Shown: positions 32,262-39,736 of the stretch, piece by piece | Layout: every line of letters begins with the position of its first letter | How positions within the stretch are numbered: the first letter of the stretch is position 1 | NCBI GenBank assembly: GCA_018262575.1 | Contig: JAGSYU010000011.1 | Location: 1-41,262 of the forward strand | Length of the DNA: 41,262 nt | Reading direction: 5' to 3' | DNA from: Pseudomonadota bacterium | GTDB taxonomy: Bacteria; Pseudomonadota; Alphaproteobacteria; Rhizobiales; Pleomorphomonadaceae | Translations under genes and position numbers: made by a program | The notes under the pieces: model-generated | Databases searched by the model: none | What the model was told of the DNA's origin: nothing | The model's input: only the letters and a program-made list of their open reading frames with translations

Positions 32262-33665
32262 ATGAGTGCCGAACCCCCGGAAATCATCTTCGTCCGCCGC
32301 TCGCTGCATCGCAGGGTCGAGACGCCGAATCATGGCGTCTGGAAGATCGCCTACGCCGACTTCATGACGGCGATGATGGCCTTCTTTCTGGTGATGTGGC
32401 TGATCAACGCCACCGACCAGAAGACGCGCGAGGCGGTCGCCAGCTATTTTAACCCCATCAAGCTTGCCGAGGCGACTGTCGACAAGAAGGGCCTGCGCGA
32501 CCCGCTCGAAACCGAAAAGCAGGGCGAGCCCAGCGGAAAGGACCAACGGTCATCCGCGGAAATCGTCGATGATAACCTTGAGGGCTACAGCCAGACGCTC
32601 GACAAGCCGCACGACCGCAAGCCGCGCTATTCGGAAGCGGCCCTGTTCGAGGATCCCTATGCGGTGCTGGCCGCCCTGGTGGCCGGCTCGGAGCCCAACC
32701 AGTTGGCCGACAACGTCGGTGCCTTCGAAACGCTCGGCCAGTCGGGCGAGCCTGGCCTGAACGGCGGCGACGCCCAGCGCGACCCCTTCGATCCGGTTTA
32801 CTGGAAGATGTCGCGGACGCCGACGCCGGATGACGGAACCGAAACCGGCGGAGCCGAAAAGGCCACCGACGGGTCGGAGAAGGCGCGCGCAGCGACCGCC
32901 AAATCCGAAATCGCCGCCGCAAAGGCCGACGCCGAGAAAGTCGCGGCCCCGCCCGCCACCGGTGCGGCGGTCGTTCAGCCGGAAAAGAACTCAAAGAGTG
33001 CGGCTGTGCCGACCGTCCTGCCTCCGATCCCGCCGGCCGCCCCCAAGAACGCCTCCAACGGCACCAAGGTTGCCTCTGCAGGTGCAGCGCCGGACCAGGC
33101 ACCACCGCCGGCCGCTGGCAAGGCGGAGGAGCCGACCACCGCCTCGCCGGTGAAGCCGGCCGTCGATCCGGCCGCCGGCCGCGTCGAGACCGCACGAACC
33201 GAGAAAGGCGTCGATGCCAAGATGCTCGATCGCGATATCCACGCCGCCGTCGGCAACATCGGTCCGACGCCGGGAATCGAGGTCACCGCTGCCCCCGAGG
33301 GCCTTCTGGTGACGCTGATGGACGAGCGGAAGTTCGGCATGTTCGCCGTTGGTTCGGCCGAGCCGGACCCGGAACTTATTCGCACCATCGACGCCATCGG
33401 CAAAGTGATCGAGAAGCGGCCTGGCAAAATCGTCGTCCGCGGCCACACCGACGCCCGGCCGTTCCGCAACAAGGACTATGACAACTGGCGCCTGTCCTCC
33501 GCCCGTGCCCACATGGCCTATTACATGCTGGTGCGGGGCGGTGTTCCCGAAGCGCGCTTTGAGAAGATCGAGGGCTATGCCGACCACTGGCTGAAAAACG
33601 CCGGTGACCCCGAGGCGCCGGAGAACCGCCGCATCGAAATCCTGATTCGGGAGGCGGCAACGTGA
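32262..33665 (+). CDS. motB: Flagellar motor stator protein MotB
   Basis: The 467-residue protein has one membrane helix with the proton-binding residue (WKIAYADFMTAMMAFFLVMWLI, Asp33). A very long Pro/Ala/Lys-rich periplasmic linker (about 110-325) follows, and then an OmpA-like peptidoglycan-binding domain (about 335-460, with VVRGHTDARPFRN and NRRIEILI). It anchors the stator and conducts protons with MotA, encoded in another operon at 16958. I chose ATG 32262, with GAAGAG 8 nt upstream; GTG 32253 is the alternative. The stop overlaps motC by 4 nt. Confidence 0.95.
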   Translation: MSAEPPEIIFVRRSLHRRVETPNHGVWKIAYADFMTAMMAFFLVMWLINATDQKTREAVASYFNPIKLAEATVDKKGLRDPLETEKQGEPSGKDQRSSAEIVDDNLEGYSQTLDKPHDRKPRYSEAALFEDPYAVLAALVAGSEPNQLADNVGAFETLGQSGEPGLNGGDAQRDPFDPVYWKMSRTPTPDDGTETGGAEKATDGSEKARAATAKSEIAAAKADAEKVAAPPATGAAVVQPEKNSKSAAVPTVLPPIPPAAPKNASNGTKVASAGAAPDQAPPPAAGKAEEPTTASPVKPAVDPAAGRVETARTEKGVDAKMLDRDIHAAVGNIGPTPGIEVTAAPEGLLVTLMDERKFGMFAVGSAEPDPELIRTIDAIGKVIEKRPGKIVVRGHTDARPFRNKDYDNWRLSSARAHMAYYMLVRGGVPEARFEKIEGYADHWLKNAGDPEAPENRRIEILIREAAT

Positions 33666-34843
33666 TCCGCCGCATCCTCCTCGCCTGTCTGCTGATCGGC
33701 GGCCCGCTCTCAGCCCTGGGTGCGACGGCCGACGCCATCCCGCCCTTCGAGATGGTGCGGACGCTGCAGACACTGCAGGCGCAAATCGCCGACGGCAACG
33801 CCGCCGCTGTTGCCGCCCAGCGTGAACTGCTCACCCTCATGGAGGCCAGGTTCCTCGCCGCCGCCCCGTCTGTCTGGCAGGACGGCCGCAACGCGCGCGC
33901 CGCCGTGACCTACACGCTGTCTGGCGGCAGTCCCCGGCTGATGCGCAACCTCCTCGCACTCGTTCCGCCGATCGCCATCGACGCCAATGTCGCGCAAGGG
34001 GCGCTCGCCTACATCGAGAATCGCGAGGGTGACGCACGCAAGCACCTGCTGCCACTCGACGCGCGCACCTTGCCGATGTCGCTGGGCGGACAGGTCGCGC
34101 TGGTGCAGGCCGGACTTGTCGCCCGCGAGGATCTTGGCCGGGCCATCCGGTTGCTCGATGACGCCCGCCTGCTGATGCCCGGCACGTTGGTGGAAGAAGC
34201 GGCGCTACGGCGCGAGGTGTTTCTCGTCGCCCAGAAGGGTGATCTCGACCGCTTCGAGTTCCTGTCGCGGCAATATCTCCGCCGCTTTGGCACCTCCATC
34301 TACGCTGAGGATTTCCGTCAGCGTTTCGCCACTGCCATTGCCCGGCTCGGCATCGCCGATGGCGACGACCGCTTTCCGCGTCTTGAGGCGATCCTGAAGT
34401 CCTCCGACCCGGAGAACCAGCGGGCCCTGTTTCTACAGCTGGCCCAGGCGGCCGTCGTACATGGCAAGCTCGGCACGGCGCGGGCAGCCGCGGCCGACGC
34501 GGCGGAGCTCGCCCCGCGCGGTGGCGGCGACGCCATGCGGGCCAGCCTGTACGACGCAGCAGCGTCGGTCACCGCCGGCCGCGACATCGGCAAGGTCCGA
34601 CAGCGGCTTACCAGCCTCAATCGCCGTCAGCTCGGCCGGCGCGACGCCGACCTCCTGGACGCCGCGCTCGCGGTCACCGCCGCGGTTGGCGAAGTGCCAG
34701 TGGCGCCATCATCACCCGAGCCGGTCGCCACCGTCGCCACCGATGCCAAACGCGCCGACACTTGGGTGACGGCGACCATGCGGACCGCCGAAACCGATCT
34801 TTCGGCCACCGATGCCCTTCTCGAAAAGGCGAACAGCCCATGA
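33662..34843 (+). CDS. motC: Periplasmic motility protein MotC
   Basis: The 393-residue protein has a signal peptide (RRILLACLLIGGPLSALGATADA, cleavage near 24) and the MotC-typical IPPFEMVRTLQTLQAQIADGNAAAV, followed by helical repeats (LMEARFLAA, LVQAGLVAREDLGRAIRLLDDARLLMPGTLVEEAALRRE). In Sinorhizobium MotC acts in the periplasm with MotB and is stabilised by MotE. It is restricted to Rhizobiales and relatives. The start is GTG 33662 overlapping the motB stop; the stop overlaps the fliK ATG (ATGA). Confidence 0.93.
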   Translation: MIRRILLACLLIGGPLSALGATADAIPPFEMVRTLQTLQAQIADGNAAAVAAQRELLTLMEARFLAAAPSVWQDGRNARAAVTYTLSGGSPRLMRNLLALVPPIAIDANVAQGALAYIENREGDARKHLLPLDARTLPMSLGGQVALVQAGLVAREDLGRAIRLLDDARLLMPGTLVEEAALRREVFLVAQKGDLDRFEFLSRQYLRRFGTSIYAEDFRQRFATAIARLGIADGDDRFPRLEAILKSSDPENQRALFLQLAQAAVVHGKLGTARAAAADAAELAPRGGGDAMRASLYDAAASVTAGRDIGKVRQRLTSLNRRQLGRRDADLLDAALAVTAAVGEVPVAPSSPEPVATVATDAKRADTWVTATMRTAETDLSATDALLEKANSP

Positions 34844-36093
34844 CCAGGATTGAAACGCCGCTTGCGTCGCCGACCCCTGACAAGCCGGCCGACAAGCCAG
34901 TCGGCAGGGCCGCATCAAAGGATGGCGATAGCCGACAAGCCGCTTTCCGATCGCTGATGCGCCAGCTCGGCCACGATGGCGCGGCCAACGGCACAACCGG
35001 CAAGGAGACGAAGGCGCTTCCCGGCGACGCCAAGCACCGGCTTCCCGGCGGCTCCCGTCGGGGCGGGCCCGATGATGGAGCGCCCACCGGGGCGCCAGAG
35101 GCCGACGCCGCAGCGCAGCCGGGCGAGCCGGCCGCCAGCGGCGAACCGGTGTTGACCTGGCAGGCCATTCTCGGCGCCAGTGCCACCTCCGGCGGGGCAA
35201 CGGGCCGGTCGGAGCCGTCGACCGCGACCGTTGATCTCTCCGCATTGGTCCCGGCCCGCACAACGGGCGACGCCAACGCCCAGGCCGCGCTCCCGAGCGA
35301 CGTCGCTCCCGGCACGGCTGGCCGTCTGGGTCGCGCGGCGGGTATGGCGCTGCCGACCACGGCCGGCCTCGATCTCGGGCACGGCGATGCAGCCGGCCCG
35401 GCGGTGGCCAGCGCGAGCGACGCCGCCGATCCGTTCACGATGCTCTCCTCAATGGTTGGCCGGGTAACCGAGTCCGAGGCCGAGCCCGAAACGGTGGACA
35501 TGGCCCCCATCAAGATGTCGGTCGTCACCCGTGAAACGCATTTTGAACCGGTGGCGCGACTGTCGCCGGTGCAGCAGATCGTGACGGCAGTCGGCGAAGA
35601 GCTTGTCGCCGCCGCCGAAACCGCGCCGACGAATACGACCTCGCAGTCCTCCGAGCCGTCCCGGCATTCCGCCGGGCCTCTCAAGGTCCTGCACGTCAAG
35701 CTCGAGCCGGAAGACCTCGGCGCCGTCGTCCTCAAGATGCGGCTGGTCGACAAGTCGCTGGAACTCGAGGTGATCGCTTCCCGCCAGGAAACCGCCGACC
35801 TCCTCACCAAGGACCGGGACATGCTGACGCGGGCGCTGCGCGGGTCCGGTTACACAGCCGACGTAGTGACCATTTCCGCCTCGACGGCACCCGACGCCGG
35901 CCAGCAGACGGGAGATGGACGCCCAGGCGCCCAGACGACGTCCGGCCAGCCGGGCGCGCAGGCGGGCGGCAACAAAGGTTCGAATGACCCCGCCGGCGGT
36001 GGCGATCGGCAGCAGGCACGGCCTCAGCCGATGGAAGGAGCGACCCATGAGGAAAACGGCGCTGGCCGCTCTGGCGGCGATCTCTATCTTTAG
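34840..36093 (+). CDS. fliK: Flagellar hook-length control protein FliK (MotD)
   Basis: The 417-residue protein has a long Ala/Gly/Pro/Thr-rich, largely disordered body. A conserved C-terminal domain lies at about 280-350 (LKVLHVKLEPEDLGAVVLKMRLVDKSLELEVIASRQETADLL, then LTRALRGSGYTADVV), the Flg_hook fold of FliK. In rhizobia this gene was first called motD and later shown to act as FliK: it is exported, measures hook length and signals to FlhB. The last 60 residues are Gly/Gln-rich. I chose ATG 34840, which overlaps the motC stop; the frame open from 34762 lies inside motC. The 3' end overlaps the transglycosylase gene by 47 bp. Confidence 0.92.
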   Translation: MTRIETPLASPTPDKPADKPVGRAASKDGDSRQAAFRSLMRQLGHDGAANGTTGKETKALPGDAKHRLPGGSRRGGPDDGAPTGAPEADAAAQPGEPAASGEPVLTWQAILGASATSGGATGRSEPSTATVDLSALVPARTTGDANAQAALPSDVAPGTAGRLGRAAGMALPTTAGLDLGHGDAAGPAVASASDAADPFTMLSSMVGRVTESEAEPETVDMAPIKMSVVTRETHFEPVARLSPVQQIVTAVGEELVAAAETAPTNTTSQSSEPSRHSAGPLKVLHVKLEPEDLGAVVLKMRLVDKSLELEVIASRQETADLLTKDRDMLTRALRGSGYTADVVTISASTAPDAGQQTGDGRPGAQTTSGQPGAQAGGNKGSNDPAGGGDRQQARPQPMEGATHEENGAGRSGGDLYL

Positions 36094-36622
36094 CCCCTCC
36101 GGCCGCGCCACGGCCGAGGAACTGACCATCTGCGAGCGCGAAATGCGGGCGGCGGCCGACGAGTTCAACATTCCACTCGGAGTGCTCTATGCCGTGGGCA
36201 TGACGGAGAGCGGCGGCAAGAAGGGCTTGCAGCCGCTGGCCATGAACATCGCCGGCAAACCGTTCGTCGCTTCCACACTTGCCGAAGCACTCGCCCGCTT
36301 CGAAGATGAGCGCGCGCGCGGCGTCAAGCTCATCGACCTCGGCTGCATGCAGATCAACCACCACTATCACGGTGAGCGCTTCGCTTCGCCGGCCGAGATG
36401 TTCGATCCGCACAAGAACGTCCAATATGCCGCGCGCTTCCTCAACGAGTTGCGCGCTCGCCACGACACATGGACGATGGCCGTCGCCCGGTATCACGCCG
36501 GCCCAAACAACAATCCGGCACAGAAGCGTTACGTCTGCCTCGTCATCGGCAACATGGTACGAAGCGGCTTCGGCGCCTGGACCGCCAATTCGGCGGCCTT
36601 TTGCGGCCACAAGGAAAGCTGA
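36047..36622 (+). CDS. Periplasmic lytic transglycosylase (SLT domain) of the motility operon
   Basis: The 191-residue protein has a signal peptide (about 1-23, RKTALAALAAISIFSPSGRATA) and an SLT domain. The catalytic Glu is probably Glu54 in GMTESGGKKG. The conserved MQINHHYHG (about 103-111) and VARYHAGPNN segments follow. It cleaves peptidoglycan, probably to make way for the rod or motor, a function that C-terminal FlgJ supplies in enterics and that is missing from FlgJ here (12025). ATG 36047 has GGAAGGAG 6 nt upstream, inside the end of fliK. It is the last gene of the fliF-motBCD operon. Confidence 0.9.
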   Translation: MRKTALAALAAISIFSPSGRATAEELTICEREMRAAADEFNIPLGVLYAVGMTESGGKKGLQPLAMNIAGKPFVASTLAEALARFEDERARGVKLIDLGCMQINHHYHGERFASPAEMFDPHKNVQYAARFLNELRARHDTWTMAVARYHAGPNNNPAQKRYVCLVIGNMVRSGFGAWTANSAAFCGHKES

Positions 36623-36946
36623 CGCTTCGCACCTCAACTATAGGTGAATTCACTGATGAATTGAACGATGGGCTTGACCGGGAGCCGATCGGCGTATACC
36701 TAAATACCAGTATGAATATTGAATGAACTTCGTTGGCAACAGTACATAATTTTATGGAATTTTTCGATACTTAATCTCGGCGTTTGTATGACAAATGCGA
36801 GTGGTACCGTTTCCATATATATAATCATATATCCAGAAGCATATCGGATACATACAGCAATACGTTGACCAGTCTCCGCTTTTCAACCTAGCTTGTTTCC
36901 GACGTTGATCTTTACCAACAGGTCGATTGACGGGGAAATGTGAGCT
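36623..36946. promoter_or_regulatory. AT-rich regulatory region upstream of rem/ftcR
   Basis: This 324-bp gap holds no gene I can support. It is strikingly A+T-rich for this genome, especially 36700-36860. It contains a 10-bp palindrome GTGAATTCAC (36644-36653), a 13-bp palindrome TTTGT-ATG-ACAAA (36783-36795) and a run of ATATAT steps (about 36815-36832). TTGACC (about 36867) could be a -35 element, but I see no clear -10. In Sinorhizobium rem is activated by VisNR and repressed by MucR, which prefers AT-rich DNA; such control is plausible here but is inference. The rem ribosome binding site is weak (GGGGAAATGTGAGCT). Confidence 0.6.
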
Positions 36947-37621
36947 ATGTTCGTTATCATTGATGATCGGAAGATTGTAACTTCCGGCTATGCGTCAGGA
37001 TTTGAACGAGAAGGGGTTTCTTCGATCGGCTTTCGATCGCCGGAGTTCCGAGACTGGATGGGGGCCGCACCTGACAGCGACCTGTTAACCATCGAGGGCT
37101 TTCTGCTGGGCAATTGTGAAGATCGTCAGTCGGTGCCGAAAATCATCCGTGAGAGATGCGGCGCCCCTCTGATCGCCTTCAGCGACGTTCCCAGCCTCGA
37201 GCAGACGTTGAATCTGTTTGCCGACGGCGTCGATGACGTTGTCCGGCAACCGGTTCATGTCCGCGAGATCATCGCCCGGGCCGGCGCCATCCAGCGCCGG
37301 GCCGGAAGCCAGACCGACGATTGCCGGATCATCGGGTCGATGCGCGTCTTCTTTGACGGCCGCGACCCGGAAGTGAACGGGGAACCGTTCATGTTGCCGC
37401 GCCGCGAACGCCGGATCCTTGAATATCTGGTTCGCAACCAGAACAAGCGCGTTACCAAGGAAAAGATTTTCGGCTTCGTCTATGGTTTCTGCAACGAAGA
37501 GGTCGAAGAAAGCGTGATCGAGAGCCACATCAGCAAGCTGCGCAAGAAACTGCGGGCGCGCATGGGCTTCGATCCGATCGATTCCAAGCGCTACGTCGGC
37601 TACATGCTGGAAAACGGCTAA
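36947..37621 (+). CDS. ftcR: Orphan OmpR-type flagellar regulator, Rem/FtcR family
   Basis: The 224-residue protein has a receiver-like domain (1-112) and a winged-helix DNA-binding domain (about 130-224) with RRERRILEYLVRNQNKRVTKEKIF and VIESHISKLRKKLRARMGFDPIDSKRYVGYML. It matches Rem of Sinorhizobium and FtcR of Brucella, the activators of late flagellar genes such as flgE. The receiver has the N-terminal acidic pair (Asp6-Asp7), but the phosphoacceptor position appears to be Glu50 (LTIEGFLLG) and the conserved Lys is Gln101 (RQPV), so it is probably not controlled by ordinary phosphorylation. There is no sensor kinase gene nearby. A hairpin follows its stop. Confidence 0.9.
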   Translation: MFVIIDDRKIVTSGYASGFEREGVSSIGFRSPEFRDWMGAAPDSDLLTIEGFLLGNCEDRQSVPKIIRERCGAPLIAFSDVPSLEQTLNLFADGVDDVVRQPVHVREIIARAGAIQRRAGSQTDDCRIIGSMRVFFDGRDPEVNGEPFMLPRRERRILEYLVRNQNKRVTKEKIFGFVYGFCNEEVEESVIESHISKLRKKLRARMGFDPIDSKRYVGYMLENG

Positions 37622-37626
37622 GCCAA

Positions 37627-37669
37627 ATCTCCCACCGGCGGCGGTCCCCGGATCGCCGCCGGTTGAGAT
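37627..37669 (+). terminator. Terminator-like hairpin after rem/ftcR
   Basis: ACCGGCGGCG (37634-37643) is the exact inverse of CGCCGCCGGT (37654-37663), and the outer arms ATCTC (37627-37631) and GAGAT (37665-37669) extend the stem beyond a small internal loop. It begins 6 bp after the rem stop. A T tract is lacking, so termination efficiency is uncertain. Confidence 0.7.
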
Positions 37670-38228
37670 CATCATAAACCTTTGAAGGCCGAATGTATTT
37701 CGGCGATCTTGGCGGCCATCCGCACCGCGACGCTTGAGCGTTCGGCGGCTGCGGATGATTTTGGCATGCTGGCTCACCGCTTCCAATCGCAGCCAAAACC
37801 ATTTCCAAAACCGACATGCCCGCCGTTTGCGGTCTGACTGGACAGTCAAGGGCGCAGAGCCTTTTTTGATTGCTCAGCGGTGAGAAGACGAAGATTTGAC
37901 GCCAGACTGCATTGGCCCGATTTTCTTCCAGAACGGCCCTCCGATAAAAGAAAATTCGGGCTACCTACCTTGTTTTTATCTCAAATAAGGTACATGTTTA
38001 AACTTCATTCACTTGGTTTATACGAACTCGCAGCATCAGAAAGCTGCAAATGTCTTTCAAATCTTCGATATCGAATGCATGCGCCATGTGGCGCCGCATG
38101 TTGCTCCATTGAAAGCCTGGAGTGATTTCCGTCTCTGAACATGCATGTGCGCTGGCGGCTTAGGCAGTCCAGCCGGATGGGCAGAGTGAGGCAAGGCAGT
38201 TCATCCTGCCCCCCGGAGGCCAACAACC
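37670..38228. other. Region without a supported gene, with several palindromes
   Basis: About 560 bp separate rem from the right-flank genes. Open frames here (for example 37880-38125) lack a ribosome binding site and recognisable sequence, and I do not call them. TACCTT/AAGGTA arms lie at 37966-37992. A perfect 12-bp palindrome TTCGATATCGAA lies at 38064-38075, immediately followed by GCGCCA-TG-TGGCGC at 38081-38094. The stretch 37930-38060 is A+T-rich. It may hold a promoter for the small genes downstream. Confidence 0.4.
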
Positions 38229-38492
38229 ATGGCAAATCGTACGACACAGACCATCGTGCATTTCTTGCACGCCTTTCTCCTCAAAGGCTTCAACAAGCCT
38301 CTCGCGGCTGGGGACGTCTGCATCGATCCCAACGAGGAATCCATTGATGGCGCCTCCCGCCTGGCATGGCGCCGCGTTGACTCGTTTATCCATCTGCCTG
38401 CGATCGGGGTCCAAAGCTCGACGCATTAGACGGTGGCGATCAATCCATCGGACCTCAATGCCGCCTCGGCAAAAGACTGCCTGAAGTCATGA
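38229..38492 (+). pseudogene. Small conserved rhizobial protein gene interrupted by an in-frame amber codon
   Basis: ATG 38229 has GGAGG 9 nt upstream and is followed by a plausible small protein (MANRTTQTIVHFLHAFLLKGF, ending SFIHLPAIGVQSSTH). It is of a type I recall from rhizobia, where the sequence goes on after THQ with a VPINPADLDAAL-like tail. Here TAG at 38427-38429 stands where that Gln (CAG) is expected. The same frame continues for 20 codons with AINPSDLNAASAKD before TGA at 38490-38492. So the gene is either a recent single-base nonsense mutant, a shortened but functional 66-residue form (38229-38429), or read through. Function is unknown. Confidence 0.6.
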
Positions 38493-38600
38493 AGGCTGGG
38501 GGGCTCGACCTCCCCCGCCTGACCGAACAACGCAATGCTTGCCTGACAGCAGCGGACGATCATCGTCAGCATTGATACCTCTTGAAGCAGGATACCAACC

Positions 38601-38870
38601 ATGACGCTGGCCTTCCCCAATCCGAGCCGCAATTTTGACGAGACGCGCCACGGCGTGCGCTTTTCCGGTCATGACGGCATGTTCGAGATACTGTTCTTTG
38701 TCGAGGCCGCGGTCCTTGCCGAAGGCAAGCCGCCACAGACGCCCTTGTCGGAGGAGCAGTGTCTTTCGGCTTTCGATGCGATGCGCCCATCGATCCAGGA
38801 TGTCGCGCTCAAGATGTATTCTGGCCATCATCGCCAGTCGAACACCCTTACCACCACTGATTTCCGATAG
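38601..38870 (+). CDS. DUF1488 domain-containing protein
   Basis: The 89-residue protein has LAFPNPSRNFDETRHGVRFSGHDGMFEILFFVEAAVL and LSEEQCLSAFDAMRPSIQDVA, the pattern of DUF1488, a small family of unknown function common in alpha- and gammaproteobacteria. A weak ribosome binding site (AGGAT) lies 8 nt before the ATG. The transglutaminase-like gene starts within 10 bp of its stop, so the two are probably co-transcribed. Confidence 0.8.
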   Translation: MTLAFPNPSRNFDETRHGVRFSGHDGMFEILFFVEAAVLAEGKPPQTPLSEEQCLSAFDAMRPSIQDVALKMYSGHHRQSNTLTTTDFR

Positions 38871-38879
38871 GCGGTGACG

Positions 38880-39692
38880 ATGCTGATCCGCTACGGCTAC
38901 GAGATCACCCTCACCTGCCCACAACCAACCGCGTTGGTGTGTCTGCTATCGGTCCATGAGGATCGCGCAGCCGACATCAGGGTTCCCGAAACAACCTTCA
39001 CCAGACCGGACGTACCGGTATCGACCTACCGGGACCTGTTCGGCAACCGCTGCCGCAGGCTTGTCGCACCGGCCGGTGACTTCATGATCTGGGGTGATGC
39101 CACCATCGAAGATGACGGCGCGCTGGACCCCCTGGTCCCCGAGGCGCGCGAAACTCCGGTGCCGGATCTACCCGACGACTGCCTCGGTTACCTGATGGGG
39201 AGCCGCTATTGCGAGACGGATCGTCTCAGCCAGATCGCCTGGGACCTGTTTGGAAAGATCCCGCCCGGTTGGGGGCGCGTGCAGGCGGTCTGCGACTTCG
39301 TGCAGGCCCACATCCGTTTTGACTATATGCAGGCTCGGGCCACACGCACGGCGTTTGAGGCTTTTCACGAGCGTGTCGGGGTCTGCCGCGATTTTGCCCA
39401 TCTGGCGGTGGCCTTCTGCCGATGCCTCAACATCCCCGCCCGCTACGTGAATGGCCATCTGGGGGACATCGGTGTTCCGGTTGTCGATCCGATGGACTTC
39501 AGCGCCTGGATGGAGGTTTTCCTCGACGGAGCCTGGCATACCTTCGACCCGCGCAACAACAAAAGGCGGATTGGCCGGATTGTCATCGCGCGCGGGCGAG
39601 ACGCCGCCGACGTTCCTCTCATCAATTCGTTCGGCCCTCATGTTCTGAAATCATTCCGGGTCTGGACCTATGAGGTGCAAGCCCCCCTATAG
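38880..39692 (+). CDS. Transglutaminase-like cysteine protease family protein
   Basis: The 270-residue protein has an N-terminal strand-rich domain (1-95) and a transglutaminase-like core (about 120-255). The core contains GVCRDFAHLAVAFCRCLNIPARYVNGHLG with the putative nucleophilic Cys, then FSAWMEVFLDGAWHTFDPRNN. In most relatives the latter motif is HAW with the catalytic His; here it reads SAW, so classical activity is uncertain. There is no signal peptide, so it is probably cytoplasmic; a role in peptide or amide bond cleavage is only family-level inference. I chose ATG 38880; GTG 38874 is an alternative. It follows the DUF1488 gene by about 10 bp. Confidence 0.85.
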   Translation: MLIRYGYEITLTCPQPTALVCLLSVHEDRAADIRVPETTFTRPDVPVSTYRDLFGNRCRRLVAPAGDFMIWGDATIEDDGALDPLVPEARETPVPDLPDDCLGYLMGSRYCETDRLSQIAWDLFGKIPPGWGRVQAVCDFVQAHIRFDYMQARATRTAFEAFHERVGVCRDFAHLAVAFCRCLNIPARYVNGHLGDIGVPVVDPMDFSAWMEVFLDGAWHTFDPRNNKRRIGRIVIARGRDAADVPLINSFGPHVLKSFRVWTYEVQAPL

Positions 39693-39736
39693 CCGCAGAA
39701 TGCCCCCCCAATTTTAGTTACACGAGGGCACTTTCA

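Noticed and set aside
37880..38125. 81-codon open frame after rem
   Set aside because: No clear ribosome binding site, unusual composition, and it spans two palindromes; nothing supports translation.
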